From assembly GCA_041619555.1 (NCBI GenBank), contig JBFKDQ010000010.1, forward strand, positions 23,148 through 87,147: a stretch of DNA of 64,000 bases, read 5' to 3'. The first letter of the stretch is position 1. Each line of letters begins with the position of its first letter. Below are positions 35,773 through 45,546 of the stretch, one piece after another. This DNA is from Oceanococcus sp041619555. Its GTDB lineage: Bacteria > Pseudomonadota > Gammaproteobacteria > Nevskiales > Oceanococcaceae. Position numbers and translations under genes: made by a program. The notes under the pieces were generated by a model, which was not told the origin of the DNA, did not search any database, and saw nothing but the letters and a program-made list of their open reading frames with translations.

Positions 35773-36800
35773 GGATACCAGTTCAGGGCGTGCTGCAGGA
35801 TGCAGTAATGATCCTCGAACATGCGCAAGGGATCGATGTCCTGCCGCCGCCACCAGCGGGCCTGATCGGCATCATCGCCACCACGCACCGGCGGCGGCGG
35901 CGTGTCCATCGGCAGACGATAGTGAAACAGCTGGGTGACGAAACGTCCGCGGGCGGAACGCTCCGGCGCATCGTAGGCCCGACTGGACACCATCTCGCCG
36001 CCCGCCTGCGCCAGATCCAGACCGGTTTCCTCCAGCAGTTCGCGGCGGGCGCCGGCCTCCAGACGCTCCGAAGCATCCAGAAACCCGCCCGGCAAGGCCC
36101 ACAGACCACGACCGGGCGCGCGCCCGCGCCGCACCAGAAGAACCTGGCCGGCACACTCCACCAACGCATCCACGGTCAGGAAGATCGGTGGCCAGGGCGC
36201 GCCGGCCCAGGCTTCCCGATCGCCTTCGATCACGGCGTATTCCGCGCAACATTCGGCAAAGGCGGGGGCGGCCAGCAAGGCCCGCAACATGGGCAGACCG
36301 GCCGCCGGAAAGTGCTCGCGCAAGCCTTCCAGACAGGCCTGAGCCTGCTCGGGTCCGGCGGCCAGCAGGGCATTGCGCTTGGGGGTCGCACTCAGGCCGG
36401 CATAGTTCGGCAACTCGACGTAAGCCCACTGCGGAAACAGGGCCAGGTAATATGAACTGGCGTCCTTGTTGTGGCCATACAGACTCACCCCGGCGCCGTC
36501 GGCGTGGCGGTTGACCGCCGTGCTCACCGCGTCCAGCCAGACCTGCTCGTTGTAAAACACATCAGGCACCACCTCGAACAGCAGACGCTGCGGGGCGATA
36601 TCCGGCAGGCTGGCGCGGATCAAAGCCTCGCGTTCGGCATCGTTCCAGGGATTGCGAATCGAACGCGCCTGCCGGCCTGAGCCGAGGATGATCAGCAGGC
36701 GCTCCGATGCGGCCAGCGCTTTGCGACACAGCATTTCATGACCCCGATGAAACGGCTGAAACCGCCCGATCACCAGGCCCAGACGAGCGGTTTCAGGCAT
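35769..36800 (-). CDS. nadM: Bifunctional NMN adenylyltransferase / Nudix hydrolase
   Basis: 343 residues from the ATG at 36800, which overlaps the end of purL by 8 bases. The N-terminal NadM domain has GRFQPFHRGHE (HxGH nucleotidyl-transfer motif) and LSATPKRNAL. The C-terminal domain has a complete Nudix box, GGFLDASERLEAGARRELLEETGLD, with all the conserved Glu residues. Fused enzymes of this kind make NAD+ from NMN and hydrolyse ADP-ribose, linking NAD recycling to nucleotide salvage. Position behind purL fits purine/NAD metabolism. Confidence 0.92.
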   Translation of the reverse strand: MPETARLGLVIGRFQPFHRGHEMLCRKALAASERLLIILGSGRQARSIRNPWNDAEREALIRASLPDIAPQRLLFEVVPDVFYNEQVWLDAVSTAVNRHADGAGVSLYGHNKDASSYYLALFPQWAYVELPNYAGLSATPKRNALLAAGPEQAQACLEGLREHFPAAGLPMLRALLAAPAFAECCAEYAVIEGDREAWAGAPWPPIFLTVDALVECAGQVLLVRRGRAPGRGLWALPGGFLDASERLEAGARRELLEETGLDLAQAGGEMVSSRAYDAPERSARGRFVTQLFHYRLPMDTPPPPVRGGDDADQARWWRRQDIDPLRMFEDHYCILQHALNWYP

Positions 36801-39800
36801 CACCAACCCAGGACCTGGCGTGGCGGAACATGTTCAGCCAGGGCGAGTCGCCCTGCCAGTCCGGTGGCCGCCAGGAGAAGCTTTCCGCCCGGGTCAGACG
36901 TTCCGGATGCGGCATCATGATGGTGACCCGGCCATCGGCATTGCTGATTCCGGCAATGCCCTGGGGCGAACCATTGGGGTTGAACGGAAACCGTTCGGTC
37001 GCAGCGCCCTGGTGATCGACATAACGCATCGCGATCTGGCGGCCGGTCACCAGATCGTCGATCTGCTGCGCCGGCCTGGAGAATTCGGCCCGCCCCTCGC
37101 CATGCGCCGAGGCGACCGGCAGACGCGCGCCAGACAGCCCCCCCAGCATGACCGAGCGATTCTCCGGCACCTCGACCAGCACCAGACGCGCCTCGAACTG
37201 CTCGGAGCGGTTGCGCACGAACTGCGGCCAGGCCTCGGTGCCCGGAATCAGTTCACGCAGGGCCGCCAGCATCTGGCAGCCATTGCACACCCCCAGCGCA
37301 AAGCGGGCCGGGTCGGCGAGAAATTCGGCAAACTGGCCTCGAACCTGCGGATCGAGCAGGATGCTCTTGGCCCAGCCGCGCCCCGCCCCCAGCACATCGC
37401 CGTAGGAAAAGCCGCCGCAGGCCGCCAGGCCAACGAATTCATCCAGGCGTCGACGTCCGGCCAGCACATCGCTCATGTGCACATCGACCGGCGCGAAGCC
37501 CGCGCGCTCGAACATCCAGGCCATTTCGACCTGGCCGTTCACCCCCTGCTCACGCAGGATCGCCACCGGCGGCCGGCGGCTGATCAACGCCGGCGCCAGC
37601 GCTGCGGGCGGCAGAATCACGTTCAGCCCGGGGTCGGCGGCATCGGCGATGGCCTCGAATTCCTGTCGCGCGCACTCCGGCTCGTCACGCAGCGCCTGCA
37701 TCCGATAACTGGTCAGGGTCCAGCATTGCTGCAGCGCACGGCCATCGCCGGCGAACAGCGTCTGGCCATTGGCGGCCTGCACCTTCACCACCTGGTCTGC
37801 GCGCGGCGTCGCCACCACGCTGGCGGTGAGGCCGGCGCTGGCTGCCGCGCCCAGCACCTCGGCCACCGCCGCTGCGGGCACCTGAATCAGGGCGCCAATT
37901 TCTTCGGCAAACAGGCGCGCAACATGCGCCTCGTCGAGCAGAGAAATCTCCAGGCCGCAACGGGCGGCAAACGCCATTTCCAGCAGGGCCGCAATCATGC
38001 CGCCATCACTGCGGTCGTGATAGGCCAGCATCTGGCCGCTACGCCGCAATTGCTGAATCAAATCGAACAGCGCGCGCAAGGCCTGCGGATCGTCAACATC
38101 CGGGGTGCTGCCCTGGTCCTGTCCATAGGCCTGCGCCAGGGCCGAACCACCGAGACGCTGATGACCACCTGGCAGTTCCAGCAAGATGATGCGGGTGTCG
38201 CCCTGATCGCGGCGCAGTTCCGGGGTGGCCACCTGGGCCACATCGCTGACCGGCGCAAATGCGGTGATGATCAGCGAGACCGGCGCGGTAATCGCATGGG
38301 CCTCGCCATCGACCTGCCAGCGGGTCTGCATGGACAGCGAATCCTTGCCGACCGGAATCGCGATGCCCAGGGCCGGACAGAAATCACGCCCCACCGCTTC
38401 CACCGTCGCCAGCAGAGCGGAAGACTGCTCGGCATCGCCGGCCGCCGCCATCCAGTTGGCCGACAGGCGGATATCCGACAGCGCGTCGATCGGCGCGGCG
38501 GCGATGTTCGTCACCGCCTCGGCCACCGCCATGCGCCCGGAAGCCGGTGCATTGCTGATCGCGATCGGGGCCCGTTCCCCCATCGCCATCGCCTCACCCA
38601 CCGCGCCGGCATATCCCGCTGCGGTCACCGCGACATCAGCCACCGGCACCTGCCAGGGGCCGACCATCTGGTCACGACACACCAGACCCGTCACGCTACG
38701 GTCACCGATCGTGATGAGGAAATTCTTCGCCGCGACAGACGGAATCTGCAGCACCCGTTCGATGGCCTCGCCAAGATCCAGGGCCTGCGCCCACACCGCA
38801 TCCCCCTGCGCCAGCGCCAGCCGGCTCGCCTCACGCTCCATCGGCGCCTGCTTGCCGAGCAGCACATCCATGGGCAGGTCGACCACATCGACATCGCCGG
38901 CATGCACGTGCAGACGCCGCTCCTGGGTCCCGGTGCCGATCACCGCAAACGGGCAGCGCTCCCGCTCGCACAACTGCTCGAAAAGTTCCAGCGATTCCGG
39001 CGCGATCGCGATGACATAGCGTTCCTGCGACTCATTGCACCAGATTTCCATCGGCGACAGACCGCTGTCCGCAATCAGCACCCGACCCAGATCAATCTCG
39101 CCTCCCAGTTCATTGTCATCCAGGATTTCCGGCACCGCATTGGACAGGCCACCGGCACCGACATCGTGAATGGACAGGATGGGATTGGCCTCGCCCAGGG
39201 TCCAGCAGGCATCGATCACTTCCTGACAGCGGCGCTCCAGTTCCGGATTGGCACGCTGCACCGATGCGAAATCCAGCGCTTCACTGCTCGCCCCGGCATG
39301 CATCGACGACGCCGCCCCGCCGCCCAGACCGATCAACATGCCGGGCCCACCCAGCACCACGATCAGGCTGCCGGCCGGCACCGGAAGCTTCTGCGCATGC
39401 GCTGGCCGCACATTGCCCAGACCACCGGCAATCATGATCGGCTTGGCATATCCCCAGCGCTGGCCAGACCGCTCCACATCCAGGGTGCGAAAATAGCCGC
39501 TCAGATTCGGCCGACCAAATTCATTGTTGTAGCGTGCCGCCCCCAGCGGGGCATCCCGCATGATCTCGAATGCGCTGGCGAGGCGCTGCGGCACCGGCCC
39601 GGCATGCTCCCAGGGCTGCGGCAGACCGGGGATGCGCAGATCGGTGACGGAAAATCCGCACAAGCCCGCCTTGGGCTTGCCCCCTCGGCCGGTCGCGGCC
39701 TCATCTCGAATCTCGCCGCCGGAACCGGTGGCGGCGCCCGGATCCGGCGCGATCGCGGTGGGATGATTGTGCGTTTCCACCTTGATGGCGATGGCGGCCG

Positions 39801-40644
39801 GCTCGCACAGGCGCTGGTAAGCGCCGTTTTCGCCGACCACGAAACGCTCGGAAGGCTGCGCGTCCAGCACCGCGGCATTGTCCTTGTAAGCCGAGAGAAT
39901 GCCTTTCGGGCTGGCCGCATAGGTCATCCGGATCATGTCGAACAAGCTGTCCGGACAGGCCTCACCGTCCCGTTGCCAGCGCGCATTGAAGATCTTGTGG
40001 CGGCAATGTTCGGAATTGATCTGCGCGAACATCATGAGTTCGGCGTCACTGGGATCACGCCCGGCCGCGGCATAGTAGTGCGCCAGATGCGCCATTTCAT
40101 CGTCGCTCAGGGCCAGGCCCAGTTCCTGATTGCATGCCCGCAGCGCAGCCGCCGGATCGCTGCCCAGCGCGATGGTCTTCAGAGGCGCCGGCTCACGCTG
40201 GCCAAAACATTGCCCAAGCTGCTCCGCCCGCTCCAGCACCGTTTCGGTCAGAGGGTCATGCAGCAGTTTCAGGGCCTGTTCGCGTGCCGCTGTCGGCGCC
40301 GCCGCCCACCCCGACAGCACCAGCCGCCGCCCCTGCTCCAGGCGCAGCAGGCCCGACAGACCGCAGACCCGGGCGATGTCCGTGGCCTTGCTCGACCATG
40401 GCGACACCGTCCCCAGGCGCGGAGCGACCAAAATCTGGCCGGCTGGCTCATCCAGAACCATCCGTGTCTCTAGCAGGGCGGCCAACCGCTCCAGCGCGAG
40501 CGGGTCTGGCGCGGACTGCCACTGCGCCAGGTAGATCCAATCGCTGCGCTGCAGGCTCAGCTTCAGGGGCGCCAGTTGCCGGTTCACCGCCTCCAGGCGA
40601 AAACCTGACTGCGCCGAAGCGCCGAGAAAGAAATTGATGTCCAT
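36793..40644 (-). CDS. purL: Phosphoribosylformylglycinamidine synthase (single-chain PurL)
   Basis: 1283 residues from the ATG at 40644, the normal length of the large gammaproteobacterial enzyme. It overlaps the stop of the MBL-fold gene (TAATG). Domains in order: N-terminal PurS-like part, linker, two AIR-synthase-like halves (HNHPTAIAPDPGAATGSGGEIRDE, then SIHDVGAGGLSNAVPEI) and a C-terminal class I glutaminase with the nucleophile Cys near residue 1119 (GVCNGCQMLAAL) and HPERLTRAESFSW. It catalyses the fourth step of purine synthesis. The antisense strand is open across the gene, but only this frame makes sense. Confidence 0.97.
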   Translation of the reverse strand: MDINFFLGASAQSGFRLEAVNRQLAPLKLSLQRSDWIYLAQWQSAPDPLALERLAALLETRMVLDEPAGQILVAPRLGTVSPWSSKATDIARVCGLSGLLRLEQGRRLVLSGWAAAPTAAREQALKLLHDPLTETVLERAEQLGQCFGQREPAPLKTIALGSDPAAALRACNQELGLALSDDEMAHLAHYYAAAGRDPSDAELMMFAQINSEHCRHKIFNARWQRDGEACPDSLFDMIRMTYAASPKGILSAYKDNAAVLDAQPSERFVVGENGAYQRLCEPAAIAIKVETHNHPTAIAPDPGAATGSGGEIRDEAATGRGGKPKAGLCGFSVTDLRIPGLPQPWEHAGPVPQRLASAFEIMRDAPLGAARYNNEFGRPNLSGYFRTLDVERSGQRWGYAKPIMIAGGLGNVRPAHAQKLPVPAGSLIVVLGGPGMLIGLGGGAASSMHAGASSEALDFASVQRANPELERRCQEVIDACWTLGEANPILSIHDVGAGGLSNAVPEILDDNELGGEIDLGRVLIADSGLSPMEIWCNESQERYVIAIAPESLELFEQLCERERCPFAVIGTGTQERRLHVHAGDVDVVDLPMDVLLGKQAPMEREASRLALAQGDAVWAQALDLGEAIERVLQIPSVAAKNFLITIGDRSVTGLVCRDQMVGPWQVPVADVAVTAAGYAGAVGEAMAMGERAPIAISNAPASGRMAVAEAVTNIAAAPIDALSDIRLSANWMAAAGDAEQSSALLATVEAVGRDFCPALGIAIPVGKDSLSMQTRWQVDGEAHAITAPVSLIITAFAPVSDVAQVATPELRRDQGDTRIILLELPGGHQRLGGSALAQAYGQDQGSTPDVDDPQALRALFDLIQQLRRSGQMLAYHDRSDGGMIAALLEMAFAARCGLEISLLDEAHVARLFAEEIGALIQVPAAAVAEVLGAAASAGLTASVVATPRADQVVKVQAANGQTLFAGDGRALQQCWTLTSYRMQALRDEPECARQEFEAIADAADPGLNVILPPAALAPALISRRPPVAILREQGVNGQVEMAWMFERAGFAPVDVHMSDVLAGRRRLDEFVGLAACGGFSYGDVLGAGRGWAKSILLDPQVRGQFAEFLADPARFALGVCNGCQMLAALRELIPGTEAWPQFVRNRSEQFEARLVLVEVPENRSVMLGGLSGARLPVASAHGEGRAEFSRPAQQIDDLVTGRQIAMRYVDHQGAATERFPFNPNGSPQGIAGISNADGRVTIMMPHPERLTRAESFSWRPPDWQGDSPWLNMFRHARSWVGDA

Positions 40645-41408
40645 TAATTTTCCAGTTGTCGCCAGGCCAGCCCCTGATCCTGGTCTGCCACCGCCAGCCA
40701 ATCGGGCAACTCGCCCAGGGCTTCGGCCAGCAGCCGCGTCGCAAGCGTCGGGCAATTGTTTTTTTCGCTGATATGGGTGATCGCCAGATGCTTGAGCCGG
40801 CGCCGATCCAGCCCCTGCAGCAACTCTGCACTCTGCTGATTGCTCAGATGGCCAAGCCGCGAGGCCACCCGGCGTTTGAGCGCCGGCGGATACGGACCTG
40901 CCGCCAGCATCTGCGGACAGTGATTGCATTCCAGCAACAGCGCATCACAGGCCGAGAGCACCTCCCGCATATGCGGCGTGACCGTGCCGGCATCCGACAG
41001 AATACCGACCCGGAAGTCGCCATGCGAGATCACGAACTGCACCGGTTCGCGGGCATCGTGCGGCACCGGGTAGGCCTGCACCTGCAGGTCGCCCACGGCA
41101 AAGTTCTGCTGCGCCGAAATCAGCTGCAACTGGGCCAGCTCCGTCAGCCCGGCCGCCGCCGCGGTGCCATGGGTGGCCATCACCGGAATGCCATACGCGC
41201 GGCTCAGCCGGGCGACACCGGCCACATGGTCGGCATGCTCATGCGTGACCAAGATGGCGTCGATCTCGTCGCCAGCCAGGCCCAGCCGCGCCAGACGCGC
41301 ATCCGTTTCCTTGCGTGAAAAACCGCAATCCACCAGCACCCGGGACTGTCCGCTGCACACGACCGCGGCATTTCCACGACTGCCGCTACCCAGAATGGCG
41401 AAGCGCAA
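40644..41408 (-). CDS. MBL-fold hydrolase, WalJ/YycJ-like
   Basis: 254 residues. The metallo-beta-lactamase motifs are ILVTHEHADHVAGV, PVPHDAREPVQF, GILSDAGTVT and HLAITHISEKNN. The N-terminus (MRFAILGSGSRGNAAVV) matches the YycJ/WalJ exonuclease-like group. Members are suggested to be nucleases acting on DNA ends. It directly precedes purL with overlapping stop/start, so it is cotranscribed. The role is inferred from family only. Confidence 0.85.
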   Translation of the reverse strand: MRFAILGSGSRGNAAVVCSGQSRVLVDCGFSRKETDARLARLGLAGDEIDAILVTHEHADHVAGVARLSRAYGIPVMATHGTAAAAGLTELAQLQLISAQQNFAVGDLQVQAYPVPHDAREPVQFVISHGDFRVGILSDAGTVTPHMREVLSACDALLLECNHCPQMLAAGPYPPALKRRVASRLGHLSNQQSAELLQGLDRRRLKHLAITHISEKNNCPTLATRLLAEALGELPDWLAVADQDQGLAWRQLEN

Positions 41409-41438
41409 GACCGGCCTCCCTGTGCCGCTGCTGGCCCA

Positions 41439-41765
41439 TCAGGCCTCAGGTTTTTGTGTATAAATCGGAAATGGGGTGACCTTGCCGCCATCTTCCACTT
41501 TGCTGATTTTGGCGGTGCCCTGTTTGTTCACCACATCGATTCGCAGCACGGCATGCAGGGGCAAGAAGAAACTTTCGACATTCTTGAAAGTTTCCTTGAG
41601 TTTTTCCTCCGCCGGGTCGACCACCACCGAGCTGCGTTCACCGAATACCAGCTGTCCGATTTCGACAAATCCGAACAGCCCCCCCTGCGTGACCTCACGC
41701 GCGAAGACTTCGATGATTTCTCCCTGACCCTGGTAGACGACTTTGTACAGGCGCTGTTTGCTCAT
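41439..41765 (-). CDS. DUF1820 family protein
   Basis: 108 residues. MSKQRLYKVVYQGQGEIIEVFAREVTQGGLFGFVEIGQLVFGE is the conserved DUF1820 opening, followed by ESFFLPLHAVLRIDVVNKQG. This small cytoplasmic family of unknown function is restricted mostly to gammaproteobacteria, which supports the organism call. It precedes the MBL-fold and purL genes with a 30-base gap on the same strand and could be the first gene of that operon. Confidence 0.83.
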   Translation of the reverse strand: MSKQRLYKVVYQGQGEIIEVFAREVTQGGLFGFVEIGQLVFGERSSVVVDPAEEKLKETFKNVESFFLPLHAVLRIDVVNKQGTAKISKVEDGGKVTPFPIYTQKPEA

Positions 41766-41865
41766 CGGCCTATTATACGTTTTTCGCCCTGGCTTCGTTC
41801 CGCCCCCGGCCGGCGACGCGCGCGCCGGCGCCGGTCCAACTGGCGTCCGGCAAGCTCGGGGTAAA

Positions 41866-43761
41866 TCAATCCACCAGGCTGCGTTGACGCAGGATCTTGA
41901 GCAGACTGATCGGGTCCAGAATCAGAGCCACCCGGCCATCGCCGGTGACGGTCGCGCCGGAAAACCCGGCCAGTTCCAGCAATGGCGGCCCCAGCGGCTT
42001 GATCACCACTTCCTCGCGCCCGATCACGCTGTCGACGACGATACCGAAACGTTCAGTGCCATGCCGGATCATCACCAGATGCGCCCTTTCCGGCAGATCG
42101 GCGTACTCACCGCACCACATGCCCAGCACCAGGATGCGCAAGGGCTCGCCGTCCAGCATGTAGACCCGTCGCCCGTCCAGCATCGTGACCTGCTCGGGCT
42201 GGAACATCAGCACATCGTCCACGCCGGACAGGGGCACCGCGAAAATGCGTTCGCCGATCCGCACCATCAGACTGGCCATGATCGCCAGCGTCAGGGGCAC
42301 CCGCAATTCCATCCTCGTCCCTTCGCCCAGCGTGGAATCCAGATGAATCTGACCATTGAGCTGGTCGATGCGGGTCTTGACCACATCCATGCCCACACCA
42401 CGACCGGAGACTTCCGACACCTCATCGCGGGTCGAAAACCCCGGCATGAAAATGATCCGGAAACAATCCTGGGCATCCATTCTGGCCGCCTGATCCTGCT
42501 CCAGCACGCCGCGTTCGATCGCCCGGGCCCGCAGCACGTTCGGGTCCATACCGCCGCCGTCGTCCTCGATCAGGATCACGATGTCATCACCTTCCTGGCG
42601 CGCGGACAGGCGCACCACACCCTGCTCAGGCTTGCCGGCGGCGCGGCGCCGCTCCGGCATTTCTACCCCGTGATCGACCGAATTGCGCACCAGATGGATC
42701 AGGGGATCGGCGAGCGCCTCGACCAGATTCTTGTCCAGTTCGGTGTCTTCACCGGCCAGTTCCAGGCGCACGTCCTTGCCCAGCGTACGAGCCAGATCAC
42801 GGACGATCTTGGGAAAGCGGGAAAAGACCTTGCGAATGGCCTGCATTCGCATCTTCATCACCGCATTCTGCAATTCCGTGGTGACGCCATCCAGACGCGC
42901 CGCCACCTTGCCTACCTCGTCCTGCCCACCGTGCACCGGGCGCCCCTTGGCCAGCATCTTCAGCTGGTTGCGTGCCAGCACCAGCTCGCCGACCAGGTTC
43001 ATCACCGCATCCAGACGCCGGGTCTCCACCCGGATCGTGGCCTCAATGACCGGCTTCTCCGCCGGCTTCCGCGGTGTTGCCGCGCCTGCATGGGCCTTCG
43101 CGCCGCCGGTCGGAGGTTTGGGCGGCGGTGCCACCGAGGCGCGCTCGTCAGCCGGCCGATCCGCCCGCGCCATTGCGGACGCGTTCGGCGGTGGCGCGGA
43201 TGACTCCGCAGCCGGCGGCGCTGCCGTGACCGGCTCCGATTCGCCGGCTTCGACCGGCTGCGCAGGCGGCGTGGCAACACCATGAATTTGATCCAGCAGC
43301 GCCTCGAAATCATCATCGGAGATCATGTCGTCCGCCACCGCGGTGGCGTCGCCGGCAGCGACGTCGGCGACCGCTTCCTGCGGATGACTGAAGCCATGCA
43401 GGGTTTCCAGCAAGACCGGATCGGCCACCGGAACGCTCTCGCCCGCGCTGAGACAGTGATGCTGTTCCTGCAGGTGATCGACCGCCGCGGACAGCGCATC
43501 GACCATGTCCGCATTCAGGCTCAGACGACCGGTGCGCAAACCATTGCACAGTTCCTCGGCGGTGTGGCACAGCGCCACCATCGGCGTCAGATCGAGAAAG
43601 CCGGCGCCACCCTTGACCGTATGAAAACTGCGAAACACGGCATTGAGCAGATCGGCGTCGTCCGGCGTCTGCTCCATGTCCATGACCTGCTGACCCAGGG
43701 CCGCGATCAGTTCCTCGGTTTCGATCAGGAAATCCGCCAGAAGATCGTCATCTCTGCTCAT
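41866..43761 (-). CDS. cheA: Chemotaxis histidine kinase CheA
   Basis: 631 residues. The Hpt (P1) domain has the phosphorylated His at 47 (SFHTVKGGAGFL); a Pro/Ala-rich linker and P2-like region follow; then the P3 dimerisation helices, P4 kinase (LVRNSVDHGVEMPERR, EDDGGGMDP, GRGVGMDVVKT) and the CheW-like P5 domain at the end. It autophosphorylates in response to chemoreceptors and passes phosphate to CheY. The start overlaps the cheZ stop (ATGA). No cheB, cheW or mot gene follows, unlike in Pseudomonas. Confidence 0.97.
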   Translation of the reverse strand: MSRDDDLLADFLIETEELIAALGQQVMDMEQTPDDADLLNAVFRSFHTVKGGAGFLDLTPMVALCHTAEELCNGLRTGRLSLNADMVDALSAAVDHLQEQHHCLSAGESVPVADPVLLETLHGFSHPQEAVADVAAGDATAVADDMISDDDFEALLDQIHGVATPPAQPVEAGESEPVTAAPPAAESSAPPPNASAMARADRPADERASVAPPPKPPTGGAKAHAGAATPRKPAEKPVIEATIRVETRRLDAVMNLVGELVLARNQLKMLAKGRPVHGGQDEVGKVAARLDGVTTELQNAVMKMRMQAIRKVFSRFPKIVRDLARTLGKDVRLELAGEDTELDKNLVEALADPLIHLVRNSVDHGVEMPERRRAAGKPEQGVVRLSARQEGDDIVILIEDDGGGMDPNVLRARAIERGVLEQDQAARMDAQDCFRIIFMPGFSTRDEVSEVSGRGVGMDVVKTRIDQLNGQIHLDSTLGEGTRMELRVPLTLAIMASLMVRIGERIFAVPLSGVDDVLMFQPEQVTMLDGRRVYMLDGEPLRILVLGMWCGEYADLPERAHLVMIRHGTERFGIVVDSVIGREEVVIKPLGPPLLELAGFSGATVTGDGRVALILDPISLLKILRQRSLVD

Positions 43762-44402
43762 AGCCCGAGATCCGCCAGGAGTTCATCGGCATCATCCTGC
43801 GAGGCAGGCGGCTTGCCGTCGGTGCGCCCGGCCGCCGGCCCCAGCAGTTCATCTGGAGGTGGGCGACGCGCTTCCAGAGGATCGATGCCGGCCAGCGCAA
43901 GCAGATCATTGAGCGCCAGATCCATGTTGCCGACCAGGGCGATGACCCGCCGGATGATCTGGCCCGACAGATCCTGATACGCCTGCGCTTCCGACAGCGA
44001 GCCCATGTTCTTGCGCAGGATGCGGGCGATTTCGGCGGCCTCGCGCCAGCTTGCGTCCGCCCCCTGCTGCTGTGCCAGGGCCTGCAATTTGAGAACCTCG
44101 TCGCGGGATTCCTCGACCAGATCGAGGGTTCGGGTGGCGGCCTCCTCGGTCAGCGCAATCACCGCATCAAGGCGGGCGCAGGCATCCGGAATATCGGCCG
44201 CCGCCTGTGCCAGCCGGCTGTCGAGCTGCAAGGCTCGCATTTCCGTCTCCAGATCCCGCGCCATCTTGCGCACCCGCTCGGCGAATGCCGCGGTCTTGGC
44301 TTCATCCAGCGCCCGGAGGCCCTGTTCGACATCGCTCCAGCGCGCCTCCGAGGCCGCCACATGCAAGGCGGCCAGGCGATCGGACAATTCCTCGCGGTCC
44401 AT
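43758..44402 (-). CDS. cheZ: CheY phosphatase CheZ
   Basis: 214 residues, mostly long helices. The catalytic segment includes AYQDLSGQIIRRV (the Gln of QDLSGQ inserts into CheY's active site), and the acidic C-terminus DDADELLADLGL is the typical CheY-binding peptide. CheZ removes phosphate from CheY-P to end the motor signal. It starts 1 base from the cheY stop and overlaps cheA by 4 bases. Confidence 0.94.
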   Translation of the reverse strand: MDREELSDRLAALHVAASEARWSDVEQGLRALDEAKTAAFAERVRKMARDLETEMRALQLDSRLAQAAADIPDACARLDAVIALTEEAATRTLDLVEESRDEVLKLQALAQQQGADASWREAAEIARILRKNMGSLSEAQAYQDLSGQIIRRVIALVGNMDLALNDLLALAGIDPLEARRPPPDELLGPAAGRTDGKPPASQDDADELLADLGL

Positions 44403-44403
44403 C

Positions 44404-44796
44404 TCAAGCAGCGGCTTGCATGCGCTGGATGATGCGGTCGAGCTTCTCCTTCAGGGTCTCGGCAGTAAAGGGCTTGATGATGTAGCCGTTGACCCCGGCC
44501 TTGGCGGCTTCGACAATCTGTTCCTTGTTGGCTTCCGCCGTCACCATCAGCACCGGCAGACTGGCGGTCGCCGGGTCCGAACGGATCGCCCGCAGAAGCT
44601 CGATGCCGGTCATTCCCGGCATGTTCCAGTCGGTGACGACAAATTCGATGCCACCGGCCTTGAGCATGGGCAATGCGGTGTTGCCATCGTCGGCTTCCAC
44701 GGTGTTGGCATAGCCCAGATCGCCGAGCAGATTCTTGACGATACGGCGCATCGTCGGAAAATCATCGACGATCAGAAATTTCGTGTTCTTGTCCAT
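44404..44796 (-). CDS. cheY: Chemotaxis response regulator CheY
   Basis: 130 residues, a single receiver domain. The acidic pocket is FLIVDDFPTMRR, the phosphoacceptor Asp is in VVTDWNMPGMTG, and the conserved Thr and Lys are in MVTAEAN and YIIKPFTAETL. It binds FliM when phosphorylated and changes rotation. It abuts fliA upstream (stop/start adjacent) and cheZ downstream. Confidence 0.97.
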   Translation of the reverse strand: MDKNTKFLIVDDFPTMRRIVKNLLGDLGYANTVEADDGNTALPMLKAGGIEFVVTDWNMPGMTGIELLRAIRSDPATASLPVLMVTAEANKEQIVEAAKAGVNGYIIKPFTAETLKEKLDRIIQRMQAAA

Positions 44797-45546
44797 CTAT
44801 GACCCCTCGTTGGCTTGATTCCAGTCTTGCAGCTTGGCTCGCAGGCGCAGATGCGCCCGCCCCTGCAGCTGACAAACACGCGATTCGCTGACGCCCAGGA
44901 TGGCGCCAATTTCCTTCAGGTTGAGTTCCTGCTCGTAGTACAGCGAGAGCACCAGTTGGTCCCGCAGGGACAGCTCGCGGATGGCGGCAGCCAGAGCCTG
45001 GGCAAACGCACCTCGCTCGAACTCGCGATCCGGACCGGGCTCGCTGCTCGCCAGACCCAGCCGTTCGTGCTCGCCATCTGAATCCGTGAATTCCAGCGGC
45101 AGGGCATGACAGCGACTGGCATCGGCCATCAGGTTTTGCAATTCGGCAAGGTCGATGTCCATCGCCGCGGCGACTTCCTGCTCGCGTGCCGGGCGTCCCT
45201 GCGACTGCTCCAGCGCGCGCATGGTCTCGGCCACTTCACGCATGCGCCGGTGCAGCGAGCGCGGGGCCCAGTCACAACGGCGCAATTCGTCGATCATGGC
45301 GCCGCGAATACGGAAGGCGGCGAAGGTCTCGAAGCTCGCGCCGGCCTGAGGATCGAAACTCTTGCCGGCTTCCAGCAGGCCGATCAGGCCCGCCTGGATC
45401 AGATCATCGAGTTCCACGCTTTCCGGCAGGCGCGCGGCCAGATGCAGTGCAAGCCGCTTCACCAGCGGCGCATGCTGCTCCAGCAGGACATCATCGGCAG
45501 AGCGGCCAGCGACCGGACTGGTGAGATATTCGGCGGCCACGCTCAT
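44797..45546 (-). CDS. fliA: Flagellar sigma factor FliA (sigma-28)
   Basis: 249 residues. Region 2 (DDLIQAGLIGLLEAGKSFDPQAGASFETFAAFRIRGAMIDELR) and region 4 (LSLRDQLVLSLYYEQELNLKEIGAILGVSESRVCQLQGRAHLRLR) are clear. It directs transcription of late flagellar and chemotaxis genes and is held by FlgM until the hook is complete. It overlaps flhG by 4 bases. Confidence 0.96.
   Translation of the reverse strand: MSVAAEYLTSPVAGRSADDVLLEQHAPLVKRLALHLAARLPESVELDDLIQAGLIGLLEAGKSFDPQAGASFETFAAFRIRGAMIDELRRCDWAPRSLHRRMREVAETMRALEQSQGRPAREQEVAAAMDIDLAELQNLMADASRCHALPLEFTDSDGEHERLGLASSEPGPDREFERGAFAQALAAAIRELSLRDQLVLSLYYEQELNLKEIGAILGVSESRVCQLQGRAHLRLRAKLQDWNQANEGS

Noticed and set aside
36820..40473. 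Very long open frame antisense to purL (about 1200 codons)
   Set aside because: Composition is His/Arg/Gln-rich with no domain, and the purL frame has full motifs throughout. It is a high-GC shadow.
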